From a virus, in IMG/VR virus record IMGVR_UViG_3300011187_000006, positions 1 through 64,000 of that record: a DNA stretch of 64,000 nt, one strand, 5' to 3'. The notes beneath the pieces were generated by a model, which saw nothing but the letters and a program-made list of their open reading frames with translations, was not told the DNA's origin and did not search any database. The translations under genes and the position numbers were made by a program. Shown in pieces: positions 50,986 to 58,247 of the stretch; position 1 is the first letter of the stretch; each line of letters begins with the position of its first letter.

Positions 50986-51414
50986 TCAGTCATTCAATAA
51001 CATTTGAATATTTAAGTATCTTTTGTTTTCTTTCTTCATCATCCATTGATCCTTACAACTATTTATTGATGGGTGTAAACCATTATATTCTTCTTTGTTT
51101 ATCTTATTTTCATCAATATAAGGAATAATTTTATTAACTACAGACGTTATATTAGCTTCCCTTAGTGGAACTGAATTTAATTCTAGAATTATATAATATA
51201 TTGATGTTGTATTTTTATCAGTAACACCCCATATTTTAGTCCAAGTATCCAACTTAACACTTTTGGTTATATTATTATTTTCAATATCAGTTCCTATATG
51301 GAGTATCCACTTTTCTCTAAGATAGCTTGGTGATAGATGTAATATATCAATACCACATTCAGTGCTAATATTGAAATAAAAGTTAATTATATTATTTGTT
51401 TGAATTGTGGTCAT
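50986..51414 (-). CDS. Hypothetical protein, 142 residues
   Basis: Not recognised; alternating hydrophobic strands and a C-terminal basic helix (KKENKRYLNIQMLLND). The 128 nt upstream are A/T-rich without a clear promoter match. Confidence 0.5.
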   Translation of the reverse strand: MTTIQTNNIINFYFNISTECGIDILHLSPSYLREKWILHIGTDIENNNITKSVKLDTWTKIWGVTDKNTTSIYYIILELNSVPLREANITSVVNKIIPYIDENKINKEEYNGLHPSINSCKDQWMMKKENKRYLNIQMLLND

Positions 51415-51542
51415 ATAGATTTGTATTATTAAGTGATTAGTGTTGTTAATTCATCTAAAAACATGCAACATCATGATATATAGTAAAATAATATTATAAT
51501 TTTTCTTTCTTTTAGAATTCTTACTATGCAAATATATACTAA

Positions 51543-52298
51543 TTAAATTACTCTTAAAGACTTTATCCAATTTTTAACATTAAAAGATGGACATGCTTTT
51601 GATGAAAATTCATTATGTCCATGAAATGTTATTCTAGGTAATTTATGTTTAAAAGCTCTATAAATGGTTTCATAGACATCCTTTTGCTTTTTAGTTATAT
51701 TATCCAATGCTCTACCATTTCGGTCAACACCACCAATATATGATATATTTATAGTAGTAGAATTGATACCACGAACACCATTAGAGACTCTGTTAAAGTC
51801 TAGTAGTTGATTCCAAGTTCCATCTGGCCTAACAATTATATGATAACCTGGTGAACGCCACCCAAGTGTATTCTTCCAATAATTCACAATGGCAGATACA
51901 GTAGCTTTTTGAGATGTTGCAGTACAATGGAAAACAAGCCTTTTTATATTCCTAGTAATATCACTAGATTCTATTAGGTTTATAAGTTCCCTTGTACTAG
52001 GGGACAAAGGTTGTGTTTCCTCAATATCTTCTACACAGAACATACACTCTGGATCAGATACAGAATCTTCTTCGTTTAGATCAACATCGTAAATTGGTCT
52101 TATTCTATTCTTATCGTTTTTTACTAAAACAGACCAAGTATTAGGACCAACTATACCATCTACGCTTAATCCATTATCTCTTTGAAAATTCTTCAAAGCT
52201 TTCAAAGTGTTAGGACCAAATATACCATCAGGTTTTAGTCCTAACAAGTTTTGTAAATCCTTAACTTTTTCTCCTCTACTTCTAAATCTTATAATCAT
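51543..52298 (-). CDS. Endolysin: N-acetylmuramoyl-L-alanine amidase with peptidoglycan-binding domain
   Basis: 251 residues. N-terminal PG_binding_1 repeat (GEKVKDLQNLLGLKPDGIFG, then GLSVDGIVGPNTWSVL). The C-terminal Amidase_2 domain has zinc ligands in VFHCTATS, YHIIVRPDG near the core, and HGHNEFSSKACPSFNV. It cleaves the amide bond between MurNAc and the peptide stem. No signal peptide or membrane segment, so it needs a holin; no holin is recognised next to it. A second role in the virion cannot be excluded. Confidence 0.9.
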   Translation of the reverse strand: MIIRFRSRGEKVKDLQNLLGLKPDGIFGPNTLKALKNFQRDNGLSVDGIVGPNTWSVLVKNDKNRIRPIYDVDLNEEDSVSDPECMFCVEDIEETQPLSPSTRELINLIESSDITRNIKRLVFHCTATSQKATVSAIVNYWKNTLGWRSPGYHIIVRPDGTWNQLLDFNRVSNGVRGINSTTINISYIGGVDRNGRALDNITKKQKDVYETIYRAFKHKLPRITFHGHNEFSSKACPSFNVKNWIKSLRVI

Positions 52299-52342
52299 AA
52301 TAATATGTACATTTTCTCTATATATATATTATTAATATGTTT

Positions 52343-52558
52343 CTAAGAAATCTCCATTAATGAATCACCACCATAAACTATCACATCTACTGAATTTGTT
52401 AGCTTAGAAATCGGTGACATGTCCACAATATCAACAACTCACCTATCTATAGTGAAGCTTTGATATTTTCTAGCCTGATGATTTTTAGACAACTTCTCCA
52501 ATTCATCTGATGCAAATTTAGTAATTACTCCTCTCTCTATCTATCTCGCACTCAAATC
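52343..52558 (-). pseudogene. Degraded gene remnant with two in-frame stops
   Basis: On the minus strand one frame reads protein-like text interrupted by TAG (52541-52543) and TGA (52439-52441): GVITKFASDELEKLSKNHQA, then a stop, then DIVDMSPISKLTNSVDVIV, ending MEIS-stop at 52343. No start codon fits upstream, where a tRNA begins. Most likely a decaying gene; stop-codon recoding is a remote alternative. Confidence 0.5.
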
Positions 52559-52591
52559 TTCTATAATTATTGTTTTTTTTTAATTAAGCTG

Positions 52592-52669
52592 TGGAGGATA
52601 TCGGATTTGAACCGATGTATGACACAGCTTGCAAAGCTATCGCTTACGACCAGACTGAGCTAATCCCCC
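52592..52669 (-). tRNA. tRNA-Ala (TGC)
   Basis: Acceptor GGGGGAT/ATCCTCC; anticodon arm ATAGC-TTTGCAA-GCTGT; GGTTCAAATCC T-arm. Last of a four-tRNA group. Confidence 0.9.
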
Positions 52670-52677
52670 CATTAATG

Positions 52678-52751
52678 AGCAAATGATAGGATTCGAACCT
52701 ACAACTTTCTGAATGGAAATCAGACACTCTAGCCAATTGAGCTACATTTGC
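52678..52751 (-). tRNA. tRNA-Gly (TCC)
   Basis: Acceptor GCAAATG/CATTTGC perfect; anticodon arm TCTGA-TTTCCAT-TCAGA. Confidence 0.9.
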
Positions 52752-52761
52752 ATTTTATATC

Positions 52762-52837
52762 GAGCAGGTAATCGGGATCAAACCGATTCTATTCTAGCTT
52801 GGAAGGCTAGTGCACCATCACTTATGCGTTACCTGCT
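52762..52837 (-). tRNA. tRNA, anticodon TCC (Gly)
   Basis: Acceptor AGCAGGT/ACCTGCT perfect; anticodon arm CTAGC-CTTCCAA-GCTAG. Second TCC tRNA in the group with a different body sequence. Confidence 0.85.
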
Positions 52838-52844
52838 TATTTTG

Positions 52845-52918
52845 TTGGTATGATGGGTATCGAACCCACTATCTCATGGATATAAGCCATGTGCTTTTAC
52901 CATCTAAGCTACATACCA
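52845..52918 (-). tRNA. tRNA-Ile (TAT)
   Basis: Acceptor TGGTATG/CATACCA; anticodon arm CATGG-CTTATAT-CCATG. Reads AUA directly, useful for an AT-rich genome. First tRNA of the group, 15 nt after a terminator hairpin. Confidence 0.88.
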
Positions 52919-52932
52919 ATTTATAATAAAAT

Positions 52933-52962
52933 AAAAAACCCAGTCATTTCTGACTGGGTTTA
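52933..52962 (-). terminator. Terminator hairpin between short ORF and tRNA group
   Basis: AACCCAGTCA / TGACTGGGTT stem followed by a T-run in the tRNA direction; third instance of the ORF-terminator-tRNA layout. Confidence 0.78.
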
Positions 52963-52984
52963 TGATAATTTATAATTAAATTAA

Positions 52985-53059
52985 TTACATAACAATTCCC
53001 AGCCAATGAGTTTTCCCTTTGCCTATCGCTATTATTGCTATGTTATTAATTGTTCTCAT
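52985..53059 (-). CDS. Short leader-like ORF (24 residues) upstream of tRNA group
   Basis: MRTINNIAIIAIGKGKTHWL...; a TTAATATATA motif lies ~20 nt before the ATG on the coding strand. Position and size match the other pre-tRNA ORFs. Confidence 0.4.
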   Translation of the reverse strand: MRTINNIAIIAIGKGKTHWLGIVM

Positions 53060-53106
53060 AATTGTTATATTACACTATATATTAAAAGTTTACTCTCCCT
53101 CTTAAA

Positions 53107-53325
53107 TTAATCTGTATTTTCTAAAATTTTAATCTGTATTTCTGTTCCTTCATAATCAAATCCTCTCTGATAGGTAGGATTTAGATAGTCTTCAAAACTA
53201 TTAAAAGATACTTCTCTAAATATCCCTTTATGGTAAGTTTTCAGTCTTGGTCGATTACCTCGATGTAACAAATCATGTTTTATGTCGAATTCGCCAATTC
53301 CTTCTATCTCTATTTTTAAAACCAT
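53107..53325 (-). CDS. Hypothetical protein, 72 residues
   Basis: Beta-rich, begins MVLKIEIEGIGEFDIKHDLL; not recognised. Six nt after the 53332 small gene, so part of a two-gene unit. Confidence 0.5.
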   Translation of the reverse strand: MVLKIEIEGIGEFDIKHDLLHRGNRPRLKTYHKGIFREVSFNSFEDYLNPTYQRGFDYEGTEIQIKILENTD

Positions 53326-53331
53326 AATAAT

Positions 53332-53496
53332 TTATTTTTGTAATTCAATTTCTTTTAATATCCTTTTCGGATAAAAAAACGAAAAATGTGTCTTAGCTTG
53401 CTCAACATTGTAGGCTTTAAATACACATTTATGTATTTTTTTACCAGTCTTATAAACATATACACACTTAAAATCTTGTATTGTGTTTTTTTCCAT
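53332..53496 (-). CDS. Small hypothetical protein, 54 residues
   Basis: MEKNTIQDFKCVYVYKTGKK, then KCVFKAYNVEQAKTHFSFFY and a basic helical end. Looks protein-like with mixed strands and is closely followed by the 53107 gene. Function unknown. Confidence 0.5.
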   Translation of the reverse strand: MEKNTIQDFKCVYVYKTGKKIHKCVFKAYNVEQAKTHFSFFYPKRILKEIELQK

Positions 53497-53578
53497 TTAA
53501 AAGCTTTTTAAAATTAAATAATAGGCAAATATAAGCATTATATTATTATAATCCTATTTTAAACAATATTTAAATTAG

Positions 53579-53651
53579 TACTCCGTGGGAGAATTGAACT
53601 CCCGTTACCAAGTTGAAAGCCTGGGGTCCTAGTCCACTAGACGAACGGAGC
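53579..53651 (-). tRNA. tRNA-Glu (TTC)
   Basis: Acceptor GCTCCGT/ACGGAGT; anticodon arm CCAGG-CTTTCAA-CTTGG. Confidence 0.9.
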
Positions 53652-53661
53652 ATGTACTAAG

Positions 53662-53744
53662 TGGGCGTAGTGGGACTCGAACCCACAATACCTTTCGGAA
53701 TCGGTTTTACAGACCGACATGACTACCTGTGCCATATTACCCCC
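53662..53744 (-). tRNA. tRNA-Tyr (GTA)
   Basis: Anticodon arm TCGGT-CTGTAAA-ACCGA; long variable arm; T-arm GTGGG-TTCGAGT-CCCAC. Acceptor GGGGGTA/TACGCCC has one G-G mismatch. Confidence 0.88.
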
Positions 53745-53757
53745 ATATTTTTAAAAC

Positions 53758-53795
53758 AAAAAACCCAGTCTATATTACTAGACTGGGTTTTTTTT
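53758..53795 (-). terminator. Terminator hairpin between short ORF and tRNA pair
   Basis: AAACCCAGTCTA / TAGACTGGGTTT stem with a T-run in the tRNA direction, 13 nt before tRNA-Tyr. Fourth instance of the layout. Confidence 0.78.
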
Positions 53796-53810
53796 ATACT
53801 ATAATTTAAT

Positions 53811-53894
53811 TTACATTATAGACATCAAAAGACTAGCCGAGCGTTTTCGTTCAGATTCTTCATAATAATATTCTATGTTAGTAAAAGTATTCAT
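53811..53894 (-). CDS. Short leader-like ORF (27 residues) between tRNAs
   Basis: MNTFTNIEYYYEESERKRSA...; lies between the initiator tRNA upstream and the terminator plus Tyr/Glu tRNAs downstream. No promoter between the initiator tRNA and this ORF is evident. Confidence 0.4.
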   Translation of the reverse strand: MNTFTNIEYYYEESERKRSASLLMSIM

Positions 53895-53914
53895 TTTATT
53901 TATTTATTTATTTG

Positions 53915-53987
53915 TAGCGGGAGTTGGACTCGAACCAACGACCTCTAGGTTATGAGCCTAGCGAGCTACCTACTGCTCTACCCCGCG
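53915..53987 (-). tRNA. Initiator tRNA-fMet (CAT)
   Basis: Anticodon arm CTAGG-CTCATAA-CCTAG. The 5' end CGCGGGG and the D-arm GTAGAGCAGTAGGTAGCTCG closely resemble bacterial initiator tRNA, and position 1 (C) faces T at 72, the unpaired end typical of initiators. A TTAATATATA motif lies ~25 nt upstream. Confidence 0.85.
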
Positions 53988-54108
53988 ATTTATGTTTATA
54001 TACTATATATTAAAAAAGTTTTGTCTCTTTTGATATTTATTATACAAATATATGAAATGTATTAATTTAACACACTATTTTTAAGATATAATTAACAAAG
54101 ATATTATT

Positions 54109-54118
54109 TTAATATATA
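54109..54118 (+). promoter_or_regulatory. Late-type promoter motif TTAATATATA
   Basis: Perfect motif ending 4 nt before the ATG at 54123; an out-of-frame ATG overlaps its last base. Confidence 0.5.
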
Positions 54119-54122
54119 TGGT

Positions 54123-54455
54123 ATGAGAGCTACTACAAGACAAATAGAAGGACAAAGAGTTGAAAGTGAAAGGGAAGTAACTGGACAAGAGGCAGAGGAA
54201 CTACTAAGAAAGTACGGTTACTCTGATAGACAAGATACTATAAGAGATAATAGTGTAAATAAATCAGATAATCTAACATTTGAGGAAATGCTTAAAGAAA
54301 AAGAGGAAAAGGATAAGCAAAAGATGCATGGTGCTAAACCAATAACATTTCATTCTGATAATGGATATCACTCTGAGACTAAGTATGGTTCTGATGAAAG
54401 CACAGGACTTGGATTTAAGATTGAAGTAACAAGTGATATGAAATTACCTAAATAA
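54123..54455 (+). CDS. Hypothetical late protein, 110 residues
   Basis: Charged and helical (REVTGQEAEELLRKYGYSDR, KEKEEKDKQKMHG), low hydrophobicity, probably partly disordered. Late motif 4 nt upstream. No known domain. Converges on the 54459 gene. Confidence 0.55.
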   Translation: MRATTRQIEGQRVESEREVTGQEAEELLRKYGYSDRQDTIRDNSVNKSDNLTFEEMLKEKEEKDKQKMHGAKPITFHSDNGYHSETKYGSDESTGLGFKIEVTSDMKLPK

Positions 54456-54458
54456 CAA

Positions 54459-54980
54459 TTATCTTAATATGGAATTTATCTTTAAATGTCTTATCTTTTC
54501 TTTAGTTTTATGGAACCACCAAGTTTTATCATATGCTTTTCTCATTTGTTTCCAGTCAGGTTTTTTGTCCCAAACGTCATAAACAAATAAACTATCTTGC
54601 CATAATATAAGAGTACTAATCTCACTAGGAAAATCATACATTAACATCTCACTATCATCATTTGTTACACTTATATTATATTCCCATGTTCTTCTATAAT
54701 CATACCATTCCAACTCAAAGGTCTGATCTATTGGTATTGTATTTAAAAACACACCCATTTCTGGATAACATATAAGACTACTATTTCCTTTACTTCTTTT
54801 GTATAAATATTTCTCGTATAAAAAATGTTGTCCAATCTCCAATTGCTTAGACATATTGAAGATATCATATTCTTTATAGTGGCTTGTGAATTTTCTTCCA
54901 TTATCTATTTTCTCATAAATATCAAGAGTTTTTTTCTTGAAATCTCGTACTTCTTTAACTGATTTAAAATTCCGTGTCAT
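54459..54980 (-). CDS. Hypothetical protein, 173 residues, Trp/Tyr-rich
   Basis: Contains LEWYDYRRTWEYNISV, LILWQDSLFVYDVWDKK and a basic C-terminal helix (FHKTKEKIRHLK). No recognised motif. Isolated minus-strand gene between late genes. Confidence 0.55.
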   Translation of the reverse strand: MTRNFKSVKEVRDFKKKTLDIYEKIDNGRKFTSHYKEYDIFNMSKQLEIGQHFLYEKYLYKRSKGNSSLICYPEMGVFLNTIPIDQTFELEWYDYRRTWEYNISVTNDDSEMLMYDFPSEISTLILWQDSLFVYDVWDKKPDWKQMRKAYDKTWWFHKTKEKIRHLKINSILR

Positions 54981-55080
54981 ATGAAAGCATATTTACTTAT
55001 ATATTAAAATTACTACATTAAGTTTAAAAGCAATTGTGAAATTAAATATATATAGTATAATAAAAAATATTATAACGTAT

Positions 55081-55592
55081 GGTATTAGTATACTTTCAAA
55101 AAAAAATAACAATAGACTAAGCAATTGCTCCTGAGCCAGGTGGTTATGTAATAGCATATGACCGAGATAATTATTTTAGGAGGTGGTAAAATAAATATGA
55201 ATGGTGGTAGTATATTATCAACACAAGGAAGTGATGATATAAAAATGGAATCTAGTGGTCTAAGTTATTCTAATCTAATATATGATTCAGAAAATAACTA
55301 TTTAGGATTTAGTGGTACATCATCATCAGTATTTTCATCAACACCAGAGTACTTTGCATTAGCATTTGATGAAGAAGGTGTACTATACAGTAACGCTAGT
55401 AATGGCACTAGTAGTAGTACTTGGTCAAGATATTTAACAGTTGATGATGCTACTCCACTAGAATATGTTTCTATACCAACAAACAGTACATCTTCGGGTG
55501 TTCAAGGACAAAGAGATTCAGACGACTTATTTATTTACGAATGTATATCAACAGACAATTGGGTTAGATACGAAATCGATCAAAATTTTTAA
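55081..55592 (+). CDS. Tail-fibre-like small protein, apparently frame-disrupted at its 5' end
   Basis: From ATG 55081, placed ~35 nt behind a TATATATAG promoter-like element, the frame reads MVLVYFQKKITID then TAA, continuing AIAPEPGGYVIAYDRDNYF. The main open frame (144 residues from 55158, or 132 from ATG 55197) reads GGGKINMNGGSILSTQGSDD and a Ser/Thr-rich beta region ending YECISTDNWVRYEIDQNF. AEPGGYV-type and repeat-like text suggest a fibre-tip or adhesin-like protein. Either a pseudogene by stop plus frameshift or a gene starting internally; AGGAGG at 55178-55183 precedes ATG 55197. Confidence 0.45.
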
Positions 55593-55694
55593 AAAATAAA
55601 AAGAAGTGGCTATAACATAAAAATCTAAAGACTTACGAACACACCGTTTCCTTGTGGAATATATCTTATTATGCTTAAATAGATATAGTTGTGT

Positions 55695-56111
55695 TTATTG
55701 GTTATAAATTTCTCTAAAATATTTAGACACTAACTTCTTATCTGCTGGTAATTTACTAAACTTTTTCATAATACCACCTATGTTATCAACACCATCTTTT
55801 ATAAATTGTGAAACTTTCTCTTTTATCTCAATTTCGCTCATTTCTTTAGGAAGATACTTAGATATAATCTCAAGTTCTTCTTTAGCTACTTCATCACCAT
55901 TTGATAAGCTTTCCTTTAAAGATTTAGTCATCTTATTTAAAATTTTAGTAACTTCCTTATCAGATAGTGTTTCTACTCGCATATTCTTCTCTAATGTTTG
56001 AATTTCGCCTTTGACTACTGATAGAAGCTTTTTATCTAAATCTTTTCTAGCTTTAAAAGCCATCATGTAATCTTTACTGATTTCTTCCTTTAATGATAAT
56101 TTGTTTGACAT
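55695..56111 (-). CDS. GatB/YqeY-domain protein
   Basis: 138 residues, close to bacterial YqeY (~148). Features: an N-terminal helix (LKEEISKDYMMAFKARKD), VVKGEIQTLEKN, LSDKEVTKILNKMTKSLKES, the signature EELEIISKYLPKEMSEIEI and a C-terminal GGIMKKFSKLPADKKLVSKY. The domain is related to the tail of the GatB amidotransferase and binds tRNA; its exact role is unsettled. Fits the phage's strong tRNA and translation content. A structured RNA lies just upstream on the same strand. Confidence 0.8.
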   Translation of the reverse strand: MSNKLSLKEEISKDYMMAFKARKDLDKKLLSVVKGEIQTLEKNMRVETLSDKEVTKILNKMTKSLKESLSNGDEVAKEELEIISKYLPKEMSEIEIKEKVSQFIKDGVDNIGGIMKKFSKLPADKKLVSKYFREIYNQ

Positions 56112-56142
56112 CTTATAGTTATTTAGTTATTTATTATTAAAA

Positions 56143-56297
56143 AATATGAGAGACAAAAGCTTTTGTTAAGTGTGGACGGAAGCCTAGAACTCTAGTGTAC
56201 TTAACTTTTAGTGATCTAATCACTTGGGCTTACCTTTTAATGGTCTTGTGACCTTCTTTAAGCGTTGCTAAAACACTCATTTTAAGTCTCTCATATT
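56143..56297 (-). ncRNA. Structured RNA of unknown family, ~155 nt
   Basis: Ends pair perfectly over 12 bp: AATATGAGAGAC (56143-56154) with GTCTCTCATATT (56286-56297). Inside are GTTAAGT/ACTTAAC (56165-56171 with 56199-56205), the hairpins AGTGAT-CTA-ATCACT (56210-56224) and GGTC-TTGT-GACC (56242-56253), and AAAAGCTTTT. On the minus strand the closing stem is followed by T6, like a terminator, and the yqeY-like gene starts 32 nt further on. No ORF explains the conservation of pairing. Strand is inferred. Lacks tmRNA and RNase P hallmarks. The remaining ~280 nt up to 56575 show nothing clear. Confidence 0.55.
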
Positions 56298-56575
56298 CTG
56301 GATATTGTTATTAATATAATACACACCAGAAATATATTACATACTTTTTTATCATATATTTATATATATACGGGGTAGTTCATTGATTTTTATCAAAAGT
56401 AAAAAATTATTTGTCAACTACTTACTACCATAATTCCATTCATTCTACATACTTATACGTTATCGTATATTTTAAGTAATTGTATAAATGGCTCTAACAT
56501 AAAACTATCTTCAATTCAATTGTATCTACTAAGTTATGATTTTGGACTATCACATTTAAAATAAACAATTTGATA

Positions 56576-56791
56576 TTATTTAGAATTTCTGCACAAGATA
56601 TCCAATTTAGAACTAAGTTCATCATCAATTAATGTCTTGTCTGGTAGTTTTCTCCAATTCCAATAACCACAAGAGTATTCCTCTGTTGCTATGAATTTTA
56701 CCTGTTGTTTAAACAATCCAAGAAGAACAGAGTCTTGACAAGTTAATACTATGTTATTTTTTTTATTAATTTCTTTTTTAATTACCCTCAT
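56576..56791 (-). CDS. Hypothetical protein, 71 residues
   Basis: Basic N-terminus MRVIKKEINKKNN, mixed strands, and a GYWNWRKLPD segment. Overlaps the methylase gene by 4 nt, so translation is coupled. Not recognised. Confidence 0.55.
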   Translation of the reverse strand: MRVIKKEINKKNNIVLTCQDSVLLGLFKQQVKFIATEEYSCGYWNWRKLPDKTLIDDELSSKLDILCRNSK

Positions 56792-57501
56792 CGTACTTTA
56801 TTTATTACTTTTTTGTTAATTGTCTCTTCTAAACTAATGTCTATTTCTGATATTTCACAATATATGTTTTTTTCGTTACATACTTTTAGAGTAGTACCAC
56901 TTCCCCCAAATGGATCATAGACCTTTCTTACATTAGGTAAGCTCTCTAAAATGTTTGAAACTATTTCATCTGGCATAACAGCAATATGGCCTTCTTTTTT
57001 TCTTTTATGAGTAGGGACACATCGCCAAACATCACTCAATTTATTTTCATTGTATAATTTTGTTTTGGGATTTTTAACCAACCAATAGATTCTTTCTGAA
57101 AATGGAAAAAATCTAATCTTATCACAATTGGCACTTTTACCCATATCCCAGACAATTTCTTGTTTTAATAAAAAATTGCTTTTTAATATCCAAGATAGGG
57201 GATGTGTTGCAACTCCATTTTTTATTCTAACCTTATGATTGTAGAACATGCTCCCACCATCCTCAAGTATTCTATAACATCCATTCAGTATTTCTATTTG
57301 CCATTCTTGATAAGCACCTTCGCTCATATCATTATTCGCATAAGTGCCAAACTGTAAATTATTACTATGCATTTTACCAATATTGTAAGGTGGTGATGTT
57401 ATAATAGTGTCAAAACTACCATCTTCAAACCTAGGCATCGTTTCTTCACAAGGTTCTAAATGTATCATGTGTTTTTTTCGATTATTTTTAATATATTTCA
57501 C
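56788..57501 (-). CDS. DNA N4-cytosine/N6-adenine methyltransferase, beta class
   Basis: 237 residues. Motif order is catalytic first, SAM-binding last: TSPPYNIG (motif IV) near residue 36 and DPFGGSGTT (motif I) near 195, which is the beta-class order. FPFSERIYWLVKNP and a TGYxY-like middle form the target region. It modifies a short site, probably for protection against restriction. Together with the Dam-like enzyme at 32462 the phage has two DNA methylases. It overlaps the 57488 gene by 14 nt. Confidence 0.88.
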   Translation of the reverse strand: MKYIKNNRKKHMIHLEPCEETMPRFEDGSFDTIITSPPYNIGKMHSNNLQFGTYANNDMSEGAYQEWQIEILNGCYRILEDGGSMFYNHKVRIKNGVATHPLSWILKSNFLLKQEIVWDMGKSANCDKIRFFPFSERIYWLVKNPKTKLYNENKLSDVWRCVPTHKRKKEGHIAVMPDEIVSNILESLPNVRKVYDPFGGSGTTLKVCNEKNIYCEISEIDISLEETINKKVINKVR

Positions 57502-57766
57502 TCAATCTATTGTTTATATCTTTTTTTAATGCTTCTCTAGAATCCGTTGTATCTTCAATATAATAGCTTATTATATTTCTTTGGGATCTATATTTTCCAC
57601 CAAAACCAAAGTGTCCACAAAATCTCCATTCAGAACAACCGTTTTCACCACTACAATGGTTATAAACAAAGTCTTGTCTGTCAGACTCATTCGCACCTGC
57701 TAATTCTACTAATACATCATATACTGAATTAGCTTTTTTTGTTTGTAAAAATTCGTTCATAATCAT
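57488..57766 (-). CDS. Conserved hypothetical phage protein, 92 residues
   Basis: Contains ANSVYDVLVELAGANESDRQ and SEWRFCGHFGFGGKYRS, a pattern I recall from unnamed proteins of other phages and prophages. Host-type promoter (TTG, then TATATTTG) ends ~25 nt before the start, making this the first gene of the 57766-56576 operon. Function unknown. Confidence 0.6.
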   Translation of the reverse strand: MIMNEFLQTKKANSVYDVLVELAGANESDRQDFVYNHCSGENGCSEWRFCGHFGFGGKYRSQRNIISYYIEDTTDSREALKKDINNRLSEIY

Positions 57767-57811
57767 ATTTAAAATATTTTGGCAAATATACTTATTTAAT
57801 ACAATACAAAG

Positions 57812-58246
57812 TTATGTATTTCTAGATATTTCTCTTTTTAAATCTTTTTCTTTTAAATCTTTTCTTTTATCATACAGTTTTTTACCCTTGCCAAGTCCTA
57901 TCTTTACTTTTATCTTATTAGATTTAATAAACACTTTTAAAGGCACACACGTATTTCCTTTATCTTTTAGAAATTTCTGTATCTTCTCTATTTGTTTTTT
58001 TGTCAAAAGTAGCTTTTTATCCCTATCTTCTATATGTACAACAGATGGGTGTGCATGGCTATATTTGCTTACTCTAAAGCTTTTAATATAGACCTCAGAG
58101 TTAGATATGAATATAAAAGAATCATTCATAGACACATTACCATCCCTAATGCTTTTAACCTCACCACCTTCTAACATTATACCACAGTCAAATTCCTCTA
58201 ATATATTAAAATCAAAATATGCTCTTTTATTTTTTATAGTTTTCAT
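57812..58246 (-). CDS. smpB: SmpB, tmRNA-binding protein
   Basis: 144 residues, typical length ~150. Signatures: NKRAYFDFNILEEFDCGIML, EGGEVKSIRDGNVSMNDSF and KVKIGLGKGKKLYDKRKDLK with a basic tail KEKDLKRE. SmpB delivers tmRNA to stalled ribosomes. No tmRNA gene is evident in this window, so it may work with host tmRNA. Co-directional with the 58248 gene, 1-nt gap. A phage-encoded SmpB is uncommon and agrees with the other translation-related genes here. Confidence 0.93.
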   Translation of the reverse strand: MKTIKNKRAYFDFNILEEFDCGIMLEGGEVKSIRDGNVSMNDSFIFISNSEVYIKSFRVSKYSHAHPSVVHIEDRDKKLLLTKKQIEKIQKFLKDKGNTCVPLKVFIKSNKIKVKIGLGKGKKLYDKRKDLKEKDLKREISRNT

Positions 58247-58247
58247 T

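Noticed and set aside
56143-56297. tmRNA partner for the phage SmpB
   Set aside because: No tRNA-like T-arm (TTCGA), no plausible tag reading frame and too short for a tmRNA; kept as unknown structured RNA.
56368-56386. Sequence GGTAGTTCATT resembling the IS605 right tip
   Set aside because: The adjoining subterminal hairpin is absent; the 11-nt match alone is not evidence of an IS end.
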